Shown here piece after piece: positions 1 to 8,281 of a stretch of DNA of 64,000 bases. The position numbers and the translations under genes are program-made. The stretch is from Mangrovitalea sediminis (GTDB taxonomy: Bacteria > Pseudomonadota > Gammaproteobacteria > Pseudomonadales > Oleiphilaceae): contig NZ_NTLB01000004.1 of assembly GCF_002514725.1 (NCBI RefSeq), forward strand, positions 372,001 to 436,000, written 5' to 3'. Position 1 is the stretch's first letter; each line of letters starts with the position of its first letter. The notes beneath the pieces were generated by a model. The model was not told the origin of the DNA, did not search any database, and was given only the letters and a program-made list of their open reading frames with translations.

Positions 1-431
1 AGCGTTAAAAGATCGCGCACAGCATGGGTGTAATTGAGGCATATATAGTTCTGCTGCTGGCTGGCATTGTTCAGGTAGCTGCCCGCCTTGAAAAAGAACT
101 CGGAGATGGTGACATTGGGCGGCACCTTGTTGCGCCGCAGATCCATCACATACTCCAGATCCGGGATCTCGCCATAGAGCCTGTCGACGAAAGGCTTCAG
201 AAAGCGACGTTCCAGGTCCTGCCTACCGACCGGCTTCTCCAGTGATAGCGCAGTGGCAATATGAAGTGTGATTGATTTGTCAGCACAAGCCCGCCGGTAC
301 AGCGCATTGCAGAGGTTTATGGCCTTACCCAACCCCAACGGCAAGCCCAGCCGGATGTCCTTTCCGACTTTGGCGATAATCGCATCCACACAAGCTTCCA
401 CATCGCTGAACGTCTTCGGTTGCTCCGCCAT
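1..431 (-). CDS. acetyl-CoA hydrolase/transferase family protein, N-terminal part (cut by window edge)
   Basis: The frame opens with ATG at 431 and runs off the left edge, giving about 143 residues of the N-terminus. It begins MAEQPKTFSDVEACVDAII and contains IRLGLPLGLGKAINLCNALY, an LxxRF block, PDLEYVMDLR, and SEFFFKAGSYLNN followed by NYTHAVRDLL. These are hallmarks of the long acetyl-CoA hydrolase / CoA-transferase family, which moves CoA between acetyl and other acyl groups. A strong ribosome site (AAGGAGA, 443-449 on the opposite strand) lies 11 bases before the ATG and supports the start. Substrate cannot be told from this fragment, and the catalytic glutamate lies in the missing part. 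Confidence 0.8.
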   Translation of the reverse strand, partial: MAEQPKTFSDVEACVDAIIAKVGKDIRLGLPLGLGKAINLCNALYRRACADKSITLHIATALSLEKPVGRQDLERRFLKPFVDRLYGEIPDLEYVMDLRRNKVPPNVTISEFFFKAGSYLNNASQQQNYICLNYTHAVRDLLT

Positions 432-653
432 AGCGCAACGACTCTCCTTCTCAAAGCTGAACGACACTGGCTCGACGCGATCAGGACCACCCTCGGTCAA
501 TCCCGCGACAGGAACCGATAATCACATGTCGATCATGTCAGCACAACAGAGTCAGGAGTAATAGCGAGATAGATCAAGATAGGTGCATTTTGCAGACTGA
601 AAGCAGTAGAAAAGCGCAAGATAGCGGCACAGCAAATGCTGCCCGAACGCCGG

Positions 654-971
654 CTAAAACCGCCACTCGAGATTCAGAGCAGCACCGTCCTGAAGAAGGG
701 AAATACTATGATCCTCACGAATATTCTCGTAAGCATAACGATGGGTATGCTGAGCGCTGAAATGCCACTTAAGAAGGCGCATGCCCAACGCAGTCAGCGC
801 CTCATCCGGCGTAACACCGGTGTGGCCAGTGGTCACCGCACGATTTTCCCGGGTCATCTCGACAGCAGGCGAATCCCATTGGCTTTTGGCAACAGGCTCT
901 CCAGCATAGGCCTTCGCCCAAAAGACTGCCAGATTCAACAATAACAGCGCCAAAAAGACTTTGATGACCAT
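654..971 (-). CDS. small secreted protein of unknown function
   Basis: 105 residues. The first about 23 (MVIKVFLALLLLNLAVFWAKAYA) form a clear signal peptide with an AYA cleavage motif, so the product is probably exported to the periplasm. The mature part of about 80 residues has no motif I recognise; it is polar with scattered aromatics and ends in AALNLEWRF, a C-terminal aromatic strand pattern reminiscent of outer-membrane barrel ends, though the protein is far too short for a barrel. It stands alone: the CoA-transferase fragment lies 220 bases to the left and the PhaC-like gene 175 bases to the right, all on the same strand. Function unknown. Confidence 0.6.
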   Translation of the reverse strand: MVIKVFLALLLLNLAVFWAKAYAGEPVAKSQWDSPAVEMTRENRAVTTGHTGVTPDEALTALGMRLLKWHFSAQHTHRYAYENIREDHSISLLQDGAALNLEWRF

Positions 972-1146
972 ACTGTAAACCCGCCAGTAGACTCGCCCAT
1001 AACCTGCATTCTACGGATTAGACGAAAGTATGCCGTGACGAACACCACAAAATAGCCGTATTTACGTCACCAAAACCAATCACTATTAGTCATATTTTTG
1101 ACTAGCCACTATCAAGTAGTTCGGGCGCCCTATTTACAAGAAGCCC

Positions 1147-2337
1147 TTAATCAGACCGCTCCGCCAGCCAATCCGCACTCAGCGCCCAAGTGCTCCCCGG
1201 CGCTCCGGCACCGGCAAAAACCCCCGCATGACCACCCGGCACCACACAAAATTCCTTATCCTCTGAGGCCACGATATCCAAGACCTTGCGCGCCGCACGA
1301 ATACTGACGAGGCGATCCGAATCCCCCGCAAAAGCCAGAATGGAACAATGGATCTGACCGAAATCCGCCTGCTGATCGCCCAGTGGCATGCGGCCACGAG
1401 CCATCCGATTGTTCAGCGCCATATGCACCACCATGCCCTTGATCGTCTCTCCGGGATAATCGACCATCTCGTCGAACCACTGCTGCATGGTGCTGTGGAC
1501 CTTGACGTACTCCCTGTCCCACAAGTTGAGCAGCAGCTCAAGGGAACTCACCACAGTTCCAACCGGGTTGGTCAACTTGAAAGCGAGCGAATTCATCCAG
1601 CCGGGAATGTGCAGATAACGGGCCGGCAAATCCAGCAAGGACAGGTTAAGGAACTGGCTCAGGATCTGCGTGGGCCGATAAATGGCGGCCAGCACCCGTC
1701 CCGCGAGACCACTCTGGTGCATATCCACGGGGCTGGCGACAGTCACCATGTTGCGGATATGCGTATCCTGGGAAACTGCCGCATACATCAGCGACAGCAA
1801 CCCTCCCATACAGTAGGCAAACAGGGACACATCCTGTTCCCCACTGCGTTCGCGCACCGCCGCCAGTGCTGCCGGCATCCACTCCATCACATAGGTTTCC
1901 AGGGAGATATCGCTGTGGTCCGCCGTCACCTCGCCCCAGTCGATCAGGTAAACATCAAACCCTCTGGCCAGGAAGTAGCGCACCACGGAACGCTGCGGCA
2001 GCAAATCAAAAATCATCGACGTCGCCGCCAACGGAGGCACCAGCACCAGCGGGATTCGATATCTTGCCGGCGCTACCGGTAGCGTTTCGTCCCCCACTCG
2101 GATAGCGGGCTCCTCCAGAGATTCGTAACGCCGCACACTCATGATGCGATCGCTGTAGATCACTTCATAAGGCGTTTGATTGGCAACGATGAAACGTTCC
2201 GAAAACAGTCGACGCTCTATGCCGTTGATCAACGACCAAAACGCCTTTTCGGTCAGCGACAGAGGCTTTTTTTCAGGCAGGCTCAAGATAGATACCCTCG
2301 CAACAGACAGGCCCCACCCAAGGGGTATACCTCTCAT
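1147..2337 (-). CDS. PhaC-like alpha/beta hydrolase (polyhydroxyalkanoate synthase family)
   Basis: 396 residues, close to class III PHA synthase length. The lipase-like box is FAYCMGG with the nucleophile Cys176 where ordinary hydrolases have Ser; the aspartate is in GDSDRLVS (Asp341) and the histidine in PGGHAG (His370). The cap region has the VYLIDWG motif (129-135) typical of PhaC. The first box residue is Ala instead of the usual Gly. No phaE, phaA, phaB or phasin gene is nearby, so a role in polymer synthesis is not shown by context; a related acyl-transfer or hydrolase role is possible. Start uncertain: a TTG about 17 codons further in has a GAGGG-like site upstream. Confidence 0.75.
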   Translation of the reverse strand: MRGIPLGWGLSVARVSILSLPEKKPLSLTEKAFWSLINGIERRLFSERFIVANQTPYEVIYSDRIMSVRRYESLEEPAIRVGDETLPVAPARYRIPLVLVPPLAATSMIFDLLPQRSVVRYFLARGFDVYLIDWGEVTADHSDISLETYVMEWMPAALAAVRERSGEQDVSLFAYCMGGLLSLMYAAVSQDTHIRNMVTVASPVDMHQSGLAGRVLAAIYRPTQILSQFLNLSLLDLPARYLHIPGWMNSLAFKLTNPVGTVVSSLELLLNLWDREYVKVHSTMQQWFDEMVDYPGETIKGMVVHMALNNRMARGRMPLGDQQADFGQIHCSILAFAGDSDRLVSIRAARKVLDIVASEDKEFCVVPGGHAGVFAGAGAPGSTWALSADWLAERSD

Positions 2338-2422
2338 TCTATGCGACTAAAGGCACCGATCAGTGGCCCTAAGTGCTCCAGGAGAAGTCACTCGGGCCAC
2401 CGCCATCCGCAGCGGATAGTGC

Positions 2423-3460
2423 TTAGGGACTGGGATAGGTGAAGCGGCGATGGATCGACTCGATCCCCGACAACACCTCATCAGACAAGGTCACCGATGC
2501 GCTATCGATATTCTCCTTCAGCTGGGCCATCGTGGTAGCACCGATAATGTTGCTGGTCACGAAGTCCCGGCCATTCACATAAGCCAGTGCCATCTGCGCA
2601 GGCGTCAGCCCATGCTTCTGTGCCAGTGCCACGTAGGCCGTCGTCGCATTCTCGGCCTGCTCAGAGGTATATCGGCTGAACCGGGAGAACAACGTCACCC
2701 GTGCATTCTCAGGGCGCTGGCCGTTCAGGTACTTGCCGGACAACACGCCAAATGCCAGCGGCGAATAGGCCAGCAATCCCACATTTTCACGGTGTGCGAT
2801 CTCGGCCAATCCCACCTCGAAGGAACGGTTAAGCAGGTTATAGGGATTCTGGATACTCACCACTCGCGGCCAGCCGCGCTGCTCAGCCAATTGCAGGTAA
2901 CGCATGGTTCCCCAAGGTGTCTCGTTAGACAGACCGACGTGACGCACCAGTCCGTCCCGCACCAGCTCATCCAGCGTTTCCAGCGTTTCTTCGATAGGCG
3001 TCATCTGTTCGTCGGTACGATGCTCGTAACCCAGTTTGCCGAAGAAATTGGTATTCCGGTCTGGCCAATGCACCTGATAGAGATCCAGATAGTCCGTCTG
3101 CAGACGGCGCAGGCTGGACTGGACCGCCTCCCGGATATGCTGCCGGGTTAGCCGGGGACCGTTTCTCAGATAATCCAGGCCATTGCCCGGCCCAGCGACC
3201 TTGGAGGCGATAATCAGGTCATCGCGACTCCCGCGCTGCTTCAACCAATTTCCCAGGTAGGTCTCGGTCAACCCCTGGGTTTCTGCTCGCGGCGGTACGG
3301 GATACATCTCCGCCGCATCGATGAAATTGATACCCTGATCGACGGCATAATCCAGTTGCTCGAATGCCTCTTGTTCAGTGTTCTGCTCCCCCCAGGTCAT
3401 CGTACCCAGACAGATCAGGCTGACCTGCAGCCCGGTTGAGCCCAGCTCGCGCTTTTCCAT
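2423..3460 (-). CDS. tas: NADP(H)-dependent aldo/keto reductase, Tas type
   Basis: 345 residues, almost the length of E. coli Tas. The aldo/keto reductase tetrad is visible: Asp48 and Tyr53 in FIDAAEMYPVPP, Lys87 in IIASKVAG and His131 in LYQVHWPDR. The NADP-binding C-terminal segment (SNIIGATTMAQLKENIDS) is present. The long insertion after His131 (NTNFFGKLGYEHRTDE) is characteristic of the Tas subgroup. It is a cytosolic oxidoreductase of uncertain physiological substrate. It sits alone on the minus strand; a short direct repeat (CCAAGTATCA at about 3486 and 3502) lies just upstream of the ATG. Confidence 0.85.
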   Translation of the reverse strand: MEKRELGSTGLQVSLICLGTMTWGEQNTEQEAFEQLDYAVDQGINFIDAAEMYPVPPRAETQGLTETYLGNWLKQRGSRDDLIIASKVAGPGNGLDYLRNGPRLTRQHIREAVQSSLRRLQTDYLDLYQVHWPDRNTNFFGKLGYEHRTDEQMTPIEETLETLDELVRDGLVRHVGLSNETPWGTMRYLQLAEQRGWPRVVSIQNPYNLLNRSFEVGLAEIAHRENVGLLAYSPLAFGVLSGKYLNGQRPENARVTLFSRFSRYTSEQAENATTAYVALAQKHGLTPAQMALAYVNGRDFVTSNIIGATTMAQLKENIDSASVTLSDEVLSGIESIHRRFTYPSP

Positions 3461-3776
3461 GTTACTTCCTCATTTATCAGAGTTACCAAGTATCAACGCC
3501 ACCAAGTATCAGCGTTATCAAAGTCTGCGGGTGACGTGACGTATACGGATCTTTGCGGCGAAGTTCAAGGATGCGGGTCAAACCGCTTCGGGAAATGGGC
3601 CTGACAGCGTTATGAACGCTTAGGCAGACTCAATACTCAAGAGACCGTCACTGTTCAAAATACTGTCATTGCACTGTCGTCCCGTTGTCACAGGACACTT
3701 CCATAGTGAAGCCATTGCCGCGAGCCATAGTGCCTGATGATGGGCACCCCGTAACCCGGCGACACAGGACGCAAGC
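3461..3776. other. intergenic region between divergent tas and glycosyltransferase genes
   Basis: 316 bases without a convincing gene. It must hold both divergent promoters. Two near-identical copies of CACCAAGTATCA-like sequence occur at about 3484-3512. No terminator-like hairpin or RNA gene was seen. Confidence 0.5.
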
Positions 3777-4982
3777 GTGCAGAACCCGAGCCGAAAGATT
3801 GCCATCGTCACCGAAACCTTTCCACCCGAAATTAACGGTGTCGCCAACACGCTACGCTACCTTTGCCATGGACTGGCGGACAAAGGCCATCGGCTGCAGA
3901 TCGTGCGCCCCCGTCAGCCGCAGGCGAGACAGGTTCCCGTGCATGCGAGCATCTCTGCACCAGAAGATCAGGTCAGCGATCACCAGGTGGCAGGCCTGCC
4001 GCTGCCTGGCTACCCGGACCTACGCTTTGGACTGACCACGAGCCAGCGTCTGAAACGTCTCTGGTGCGAGGATAGGCCCGAAGCCGTCTACGTCGCCACT
4101 GAAGGCCCGCTCGGCTGGGCTGCCGTAAGCGCGGCACGCGATCTTAACCTCCCCGTCAGCGCGGGCTTTCACACCAATTTCCACACCTACAGCCGCTATT
4201 ACGGCGCCGGCTTCCTGGAAAAGCTGATCACCCTGTATCTGCGCCGCTTTCACAATCGCGCCGGTACCACGCTGGTCCCGACACAGCGCATGCGTCAGTA
4301 CCTGCAAACATTGGGCGTCGAGCGTGTGCAGGTCTGGAGCCGCGGCGTCGATTGTGACCGCTTTTCGCCCCGCTGGCGCAGTACCGAACTCCGCCACGCC
4401 TGGGGACTTCAGGACGATGACCTGGCAGTGCTATATGTCGGCCGGCTAGCCGCCGAAAAAAACCTGCAACTGGCCGTACACTGTTACGAACGGCTTCGAC
4501 ACCTGCACCCGCACGCCAAATTCGTTCTGGTCGGCGATGGCCCTTTGCGTCGGCGACTGCAGGAGCGCCACCCCGATTACATTTTCTGCGGCATGCAAAA
4601 AGGCGAAGCGCTGGCGCGTCACTATGCCTCCGGCGACCTGTTCCTGTTCCCCAGCAAGACAGACACCTTCGGCAATGTAGTGACTGAAGCCCTGGCAAGT
4701 GGCCTGGGCGTGGTCGCCTTCGACGATGCCGCCGCCGGGGAACACATTCATCACGAAATCAATGGAATGAAGGTCCCCCTGCAAGCCGACGCCGACTACA
4801 TCCAGGCTGCGCTGAAACTGGCGGACCAACCGTCATTGCTGAAACAACTGAGACATGAGGCTCGACAAAAGGCGCTGGAGCTGCACTGGCGGGAAATCGT
4901 CGAGCAGTTCGAGCAGAAAGTACTGAATCCCCCCTCGGAGGAACGCCGTCATGCGATCAAGCAAAGCGTCTCGCTTCTTTGA
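3777..4982 (+). CDS. GT-B glycosyltransferase, family 4
   Basis: 401 residues. The N-terminal donor-type fold starts with IAIVTETFPPEINGVANTL, the glycine-rich signature of plant/bacterial sulfolipid- and mannosyl-type transferases, and the C-terminal half has LYVGRLAAEKNL, FVLVGDGPLRRRL and SKTDTFGNVVTEALASG (about 292-308), which binds the nucleotide sugar. The protein probably glycosylates a lipid at the cytosolic face of the membrane. Start is GTG at 3777, with AGGA about 7 bases upstream. Its last 32 bases overlap the following PAP2 gene, so the two are translationally coupled and probably work on one lipid substrate. Acceptor not known. Confidence 0.8.
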   Translation: MQNPSRKIAIVTETFPPEINGVANTLRYLCHGLADKGHRLQIVRPRQPQARQVPVHASISAPEDQVSDHQVAGLPLPGYPDLRFGLTTSQRLKRLWCEDRPEAVYVATEGPLGWAAVSAARDLNLPVSAGFHTNFHTYSRYYGAGFLEKLITLYLRRFHNRAGTTLVPTQRMRQYLQTLGVERVQVWSRGVDCDRFSPRWRSTELRHAWGLQDDDLAVLYVGRLAAEKNLQLAVHCYERLRHLHPHAKFVLVGDGPLRRRLQERHPDYIFCGMQKGEALARHYASGDLFLFPSKTDTFGNVVTEALASGLGVVAFDDAAAGEHIHHEINGMKVPLQADADYIQAALKLADQPSLLKQLRHEARQKALELHWREIVEQFEQKVLNPPSEERRHAIKQSVSLL

Positions 4983-5526
4983 TCGCGCCGATCAGTTGGA
5001 ATATGCCCTGTGCCAGGTGATCAACCGATCGTCGCGTCTGCGCCCCGTTCACGGCTACTTCGCCACTGTCAGCCGCCTCGGTGACGGTTATTTCTGGTAT
5101 GCGCTGATCCTGATAACCCCGCTATTGGCCCCGGATGGCGGCCTGGCCATTGCCGTCAGCATGGCGCTGACCGGACTGGCGTGCTCGATCAGCTACAAAC
5201 TGCTCAAGCGCTGGCTGATCCGGGAGCGGCCGTTCATCTCCTTTCCGAGCATCAATTGCGGCACCCCCCCGCTGGACCGCTACAGTTTTCCGTCCGGTCA
5301 TACGCTGCACGCCGCCTGTTTCAACGTCATGCTTTGGCTGACGCTGCCAACGGTCGCGCTGGCGATACTGCCCTTCACCCTCAGCGTTGCTGCATCGCGC
5401 GTCATTCTCGGCCTTCACTATCCAAGTGACGTCGCTGCCGGTGCGCTGATCGGAGGGATTATTGGGACGCTATCGATCACCTGCATCCCACCGGCTGAAG
5501 TGCTACAGGCCCTGATGCCACTGTGA
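4951..5526 (+). CDS. PAP2-family membrane lipid phosphatase
   Basis: 191 residues with several hydrophobic segments. All three phosphatase signatures are present: KRWLIRERPF (about 86-95), YSFPSGH (about 112-118) and SRVILGLHYPSDVAAG (about 149-164). The family removes phosphate from phosphatidic acid, undecaprenyl pyrophosphate or related lipids at the membrane. GGAGG lies 8 bases before the ATG, inside the end of the glycosyltransferase gene. The pair suggests dephosphorylation plus glycosylation of a lipid. The gene ends 17 bases before the convergent dinB stop. Confidence 0.85.
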   Translation: MRSSKASRFFDRADQLEYALCQVINRSSRLRPVHGYFATVSRLGDGYFWYALILITPLLAPDGGLAIAVSMALTGLACSISYKLLKRWLIRERPFISFPSINCGTPPLDRYSFPSGHTLHAACFNVMLWLTLPTVALAILPFTLSVAASRVILGLHYPSDVAAGALIGGIIGTLSITCIPPAEVLQALMPL

Positions 5527-5542
5527 GGCAGCAACGCAACGA

Positions 5543-6610
5543 TTAATCGAATAGCCGCAGTTGCACCGCTTCACCAGGCTCATCGACCCGATAACGGACA
5601 CCCAGTCCCAACAGCCGGACCGGTCGACGTGCATCGCCGTAAAGCTCCCGAAGTAACGGTAGGAAATCCTCCCGCTGCGGCAGGACGGTCAGGTTCCGGA
5701 TCCGCTCCTGGGTGTGCGTGGAAAAGTCAGAAAACCGCAGCTTGACGAAAAGCTTATGCATCGGCTTGTTTTCACCCTTGCGTTTGAGCCGCAGGGCCAG
5801 GTCGGTCACCAACTCATCCAACGCCGCCTCACAAGCGGCCAGCGTCGGCAAATCGCGACCGTAGGTCCGCTCGACACTGATCGACTTGGTCGGCCGGCTC
5901 ACCACCACCGGACGCGGATCAATCCCCCGGGACATCTCATAAAGACGCAAGCCGAGTCGACCAAAGCGCTCCGCCAGCTGTTCACGGGACCAAGCCTGAA
6001 GGTCATTGCAGGTGCTGACACCCAACTCATGCAGACGGTTTGCCGTGACCTTGCCGACGCCGAACAGCCTTTCGATGGGCAATGCCCGGACGAAGTCGTC
6101 CGCCGCTTCCGGCAATACGACGAAAAGGCCATCCGGCTTATTCCAGTCGCTCGCCACCTTGGCCAGAAACTTATTCCCGGCCACGCCCGCCGACACCGTA
6201 ATACCAACCTCTTCTCGGACACGTCGCCGGATGTCGCGGGCGATCAGGGTCGCACTCCCTTGAAAGAGTTCAGTTTCCGAGACATCCAGAAACGCTTCGT
6301 CCACCGAAAGGGGTTCAACTAACGGGGTATAGTCGCGAAAAATCCCCATGACCTGGCGGGAAACCTGGCGATAGCGCGCCATGTCCGGTGGCACTACCAC
6401 CAGATCCGGACACAGGCGGTGCGCCTCGCTCATGGTCATGGCAGAACGCACACCGTAGGCGCGCGCCGCATAGTTGCAGGTGGCCACAACTCCCCGCCCG
6501 CCGTCGCCGCCAACTGCCAGCGCGACCTCACGCAACGAAGGATCGTCACGCATTTCCACGGCCGCGTAAAAGCAGTCACAATCGCAGTGGATAATCTTGC
6601 GCTGAGACAT
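5543..6610 (-). CDS. dinB: DNA polymerase IV (Y-family translesion polymerase)
   Basis: 355 residues, full length for DinB. Catalytic carboxylates are in [12 protein letters not shown] (Asp10, with Asp12 nearby) and in SVDEAFLD (Asp105, Glu106). The helix-hairpin-helix segment ([16 protein letters not shown]) and the little-finger domain follow, and the C-terminus QLRLFD is a beta-clamp binding peptide. It copies past damaged template bases, at the price of mutations. The ATG at 6610 lies only 10 bases from a perfect LexA box, and I see no Shine-Dalgarno, so the mRNA leader may be very short. Regulation by the SOS response is directly suggested by that box. Confidence 0.95.
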   Translation of the reverse strand: MSQRKIIHCDCDCFYAAVEMRDDPSLREVALAVGGDGGRGVVATCNYAARAYGVRSAMTMSEAHRLCPDLVVVPPDMARYRQVSRQVMGIFRDYTPLVEPLSVDEAFLDVSETELFQGSATLIARDIRRRVREEVGITVSAGVAGNKFLAKVASDWNKPDGLFVVLPEAADDFVRALPIERLFGVGKVTANRLHELGVSTCNDLQAWSREQLAERFGRLGLRLYEMSRGIDPRPVVVSRPTKSISVERTYGRDLPTLAACEAALDELVTDLALRLKRKGENKPMHKLFVKLRFSDFSTHTQERIRNLTVLPQREDFLPLLRELYGDARRPVRLLGLGVRYRVDEPGEAVQLRLFD

Positions 6611-6620
6611 GAAATAATGA

Positions 6621-6636
6621 CTGTATTTATATACAG
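6621..6636 (-). promoter_or_regulatory. LexA (SOS) operator of dinB
   Basis: CTGTATTTATATACAG matches the LexA consensus CTGT-N8-ACAG exactly. On the minus strand it overlaps the likely -10 element of dinB. It lies 85-100 bases upstream of the divergent DUF1244 gene and could also affect it. Confidence 0.9.
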
Positions 6637-6652
6637 TCTTGTATATTACGGC
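6630..6652 (-). promoter_or_regulatory. dinB: putative sigma-70 promoter of dinB (-35 and spacer; -10 adjoins)
   Basis: Read on the minus strand: TTGCCG (6652-6647), a 17-base spacer, then TATAAA (6629-6624), which lies inside the LexA box. Transcription would start only about 8-10 bases before the ATG at 6610, leaving almost no leader. Inferred from sequence alone. Confidence 0.5.
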
Positions 6653-6721
6653 AACATTCTGAGAATGTCAGTCTGAACAACAACATTGACACCCTGGCCC
6701 ACCTACCTGAAGCCGCCCGCC

Positions 6722-7021
6722 ATGAAACAGGAACAATCTTCGACAGATCAACAACAAGCAATAGAAAGTGCCGTTTTGAGGCGCCTGATCGAACACCTGC
6801 AGAGCCACACCGACGTCCAGAATATCGACCTGATGAATCTGGCGGGCTTCTGCCGTAACTGCCTGGCCAAGTGGTATAGTGCCGCTGCAGAAGAGCAGGG
6901 CCAGCCACTGACCTACGACCAGGCCCGCGAGATCATTTACGGCATGCCCTACGAGCGCTGGAAAGCCCGCTACCAGACGCCAGCGACCCCGGAACAACAG
7001 GAACGTTTCAAAGGGACTTAA
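6722..7021 (+). CDS. DUF1244 family protein
   Basis: 99 residues from ATG at 6722; an upstream TTG (6686) is less likely. The core FCRNCLAKWYSAAAEEQG and the block ITYxxAxEIIYGMPYxxWKxRYQ (here LTYDQAREIIYGMPYERWKARYQ shared in pieces) identify DUF1244, a small helical cytosolic family of unknown function common in proteobacteria. Two conserved cysteines (CRNC) could bind metal. The next open frame starts 2 bases after its stop, so it is co-transcribed with the HopJ-MinC frame. The pairing of DUF1244 with HopJ-like genes is a known neighbourhood. Confidence 0.8.
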   Translation: MKQEQSSTDQQQAIESAVLRRLIEHLQSHTDVQNIDLMNLAGFCRNCLAKWYSAAAEEQGQPLTYDQAREIIYGMPYERWKARYQTPATPEQQERFKGT

Positions 7022-7023
7022 CA

Positions 7024-8199
7024 ATGATCACGGCAGAACCCGAAACCCGTTGGCAATCGGCGCTGGACAGCCACATCTCTGAACTGGAACATGGCAACGC
7101 CGATTTCGAAGATACGCTGGCGCTGATCGACCATTTTTTTGAATACAGACCGGTACCTTTTCAAAACGGCCAGTTGCATAATGCCGCCGGCACTAATGAA
7201 GGGTCCTGCAAAATCTTTGCACTGAGCCAAATCGCCGGCCTCGATACGCAGCAGACGCTCCTCTGCTTCGGCCGCCATTACCGCAGTGTCCTGGAGCAGC
7301 CCAGCGGTCGGGAACATGCCAATATCCGCCAATTTCTCGAGAACGGCGGCGCAGGGTTGCGCTTTGAAGCCTTACCCCTGCAGCCTAAACCGGCATCCCA
7401 GCTGCAAGCCCACATGTCGGAGTGGCTTTCGGAACTTTTAGAGGGGAACGCAATGCCTGATTCTGTCGCCACGAATGCCTGCTTCGAGCTGAAAGGCGCC
7501 ATGCTACCCATGACGCTGATCGAACTGCAGCTTTTCGAACAACAGGCCTTCGAGGACACCCTGCGCGAAAAGATTCGCCAGGCACCGGGGTTCTTCAAGG
7601 ATATCCCGGTGATTGTGAGCCTGGAAAAATACAGCCGGCCCGCCGCCGAACTGGATTTTTTCCAGATCATCGGCATCTGTCGGCGCCACAACGTTCACGT
7701 CGTTGCGGTGCGTGGAGGAGACGAAGACATGCGCCGGCTGGCGCGTAATGCCGCTCTCGCCTGGATGCCTGCGGGAAGCGCACGCCCGGTGCCCGCCGCC
7801 CCAGCAGCAGAAACACCTCCGACCGAAGACGCCCCGGTGGAAACGGCGATTGACGCCGCCCCCACCATGGCACCCGGCAAAGTGGTGACGCTGCCCGTCC
7901 GCTCCGGCCAGCAGGTCTATGCCGCAGAAGGGGACCTTATCGTACTCGCGCCGGTCAGTGCTGGAGCCGAGATTCTGGCCGCCGGCAACATCCATGTTTA
8001 CGGTCCATTACGGGGTCGCGCCCTGGCAGGTGTGCAAGGCGACACGAATGCGCGCGTTTTCTGCCAGTCCATGGAGGCTGAGCTTGTCTCCATTGCGGGA
8101 CACTATAAAATCTCGGAAGATCTGCAGGAGAGTTGCTGGAAACAGCCCGCGCAGGTCCAGCTCAAGGATGACGTGCTCGTGGTCACGCCACTGGGCTGA
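7024..8199 (+). CDS. HopJ-family domain in frame with MinC (continuous 391-codon frame)
   Basis: Residues 1-122 match the HopJ family (PF08888-type): EYRPVPFQNGQLHNAAGTNEGSCKIF and HANIRQFLENGGAGLRFEALPL. Ordinary HopJ proteins are about 110-120 residues and stop here. In this genome no stop codon occurs: the frame continues through about 21 residues (PASQLQAHMSEWLSELLEGNA) straight into a complete MinC (residues 144-391). The 'type III effector' family name is historical; there is no secretion system here. Either a true fusion is made, or HopJ is read through while MinC is also made from its own start at 7453, which has a strong GAGGGG site 6 bases upstream. A lost stop codon or a sequencing error must be considered. 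Confidence 0.75.
   Translation: MITAEPETRWQSALDSHISELEHGNADFEDTLALIDHFFEYRPVPFQNGQLHNAAGTNEGSCKIFALSQIAGLDTQQTLLCFGRHYRSVLEQPSGREHANIRQFLENGGAGLRFEALPLQPKPASQLQAHMSEWLSELLEGNAMPDSVATNACFELKGAMLPMTLIELQLFEQQAFEDTLREKIRQAPGFFKDIPVIVSLEKYSRPAAELDFFQIIGICRRHNVHVVAVRGGDEDMRRLARNAALAWMPAGSARPVPAAPAAETPPTEDAPVETAIDAAPTMAPGKVVTLPVRSGQQVYAAEGDLIVLAPVSAGAEILAAGNIHVYGPLRGRALAGVQGDTNARVFCQSMEAELVSIAGHYKISEDLQESCWKQPAQVQLKDDVLVVTPLG
7453..8199 (+). CDS. minC: septum site-determining protein MinC
   Basis: 248 residues counted from the ATG at 7453, a normal MinC length, preceded by GAGGGGAACGCA. The N-terminal domain (FELKGAMLPMTLIELQLFE to about 105) binds and shears FtsZ filaments; a Pro/Ala-rich linker (about 115-145) leads to the C-terminal beta-helix (VRSGQQVYAAEGDLIVLAPVSAGAEILAAGNIHVYGPLRGRALAG), which binds MinD. 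With MinD it blocks Z-ring assembly at the cell poles. It is followed by minD after 82 bases. The upstream HopJ frame enters it without a stop (see the overlapping entry). Confidence 0.92.
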   Translation: MPDSVATNACFELKGAMLPMTLIELQLFEQQAFEDTLREKIRQAPGFFKDIPVIVSLEKYSRPAAELDFFQIIGICRRHNVHVVAVRGGDEDMRRLARNAALAWMPAGSARPVPAAPAAETPPTEDAPVETAIDAAPTMAPGKVVTLPVRSGQQVYAAEGDLIVLAPVSAGAEILAAGNIHVYGPLRGRALAGVQGDTNARVFCQSMEAELVSIAGHYKISEDLQESCWKQPAQVQLKDDVLVVTPLG

Positions 8200-8281
8200 C
8201 GACGGGCGTTCGTTACTGGAATGGGTATTCGATCCATAACTGGTCCATAACTACATCCACCGAATCAACAGGATCCACACA

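Noticed and set aside
1348-2082. Open frame of 244 codons on the + strand
   Set aside because: It is wholly antisense to the PhaC-like gene, with no similarity and a composition (His/Gln/Arg rich) typical of mirrored GC-rich codons.
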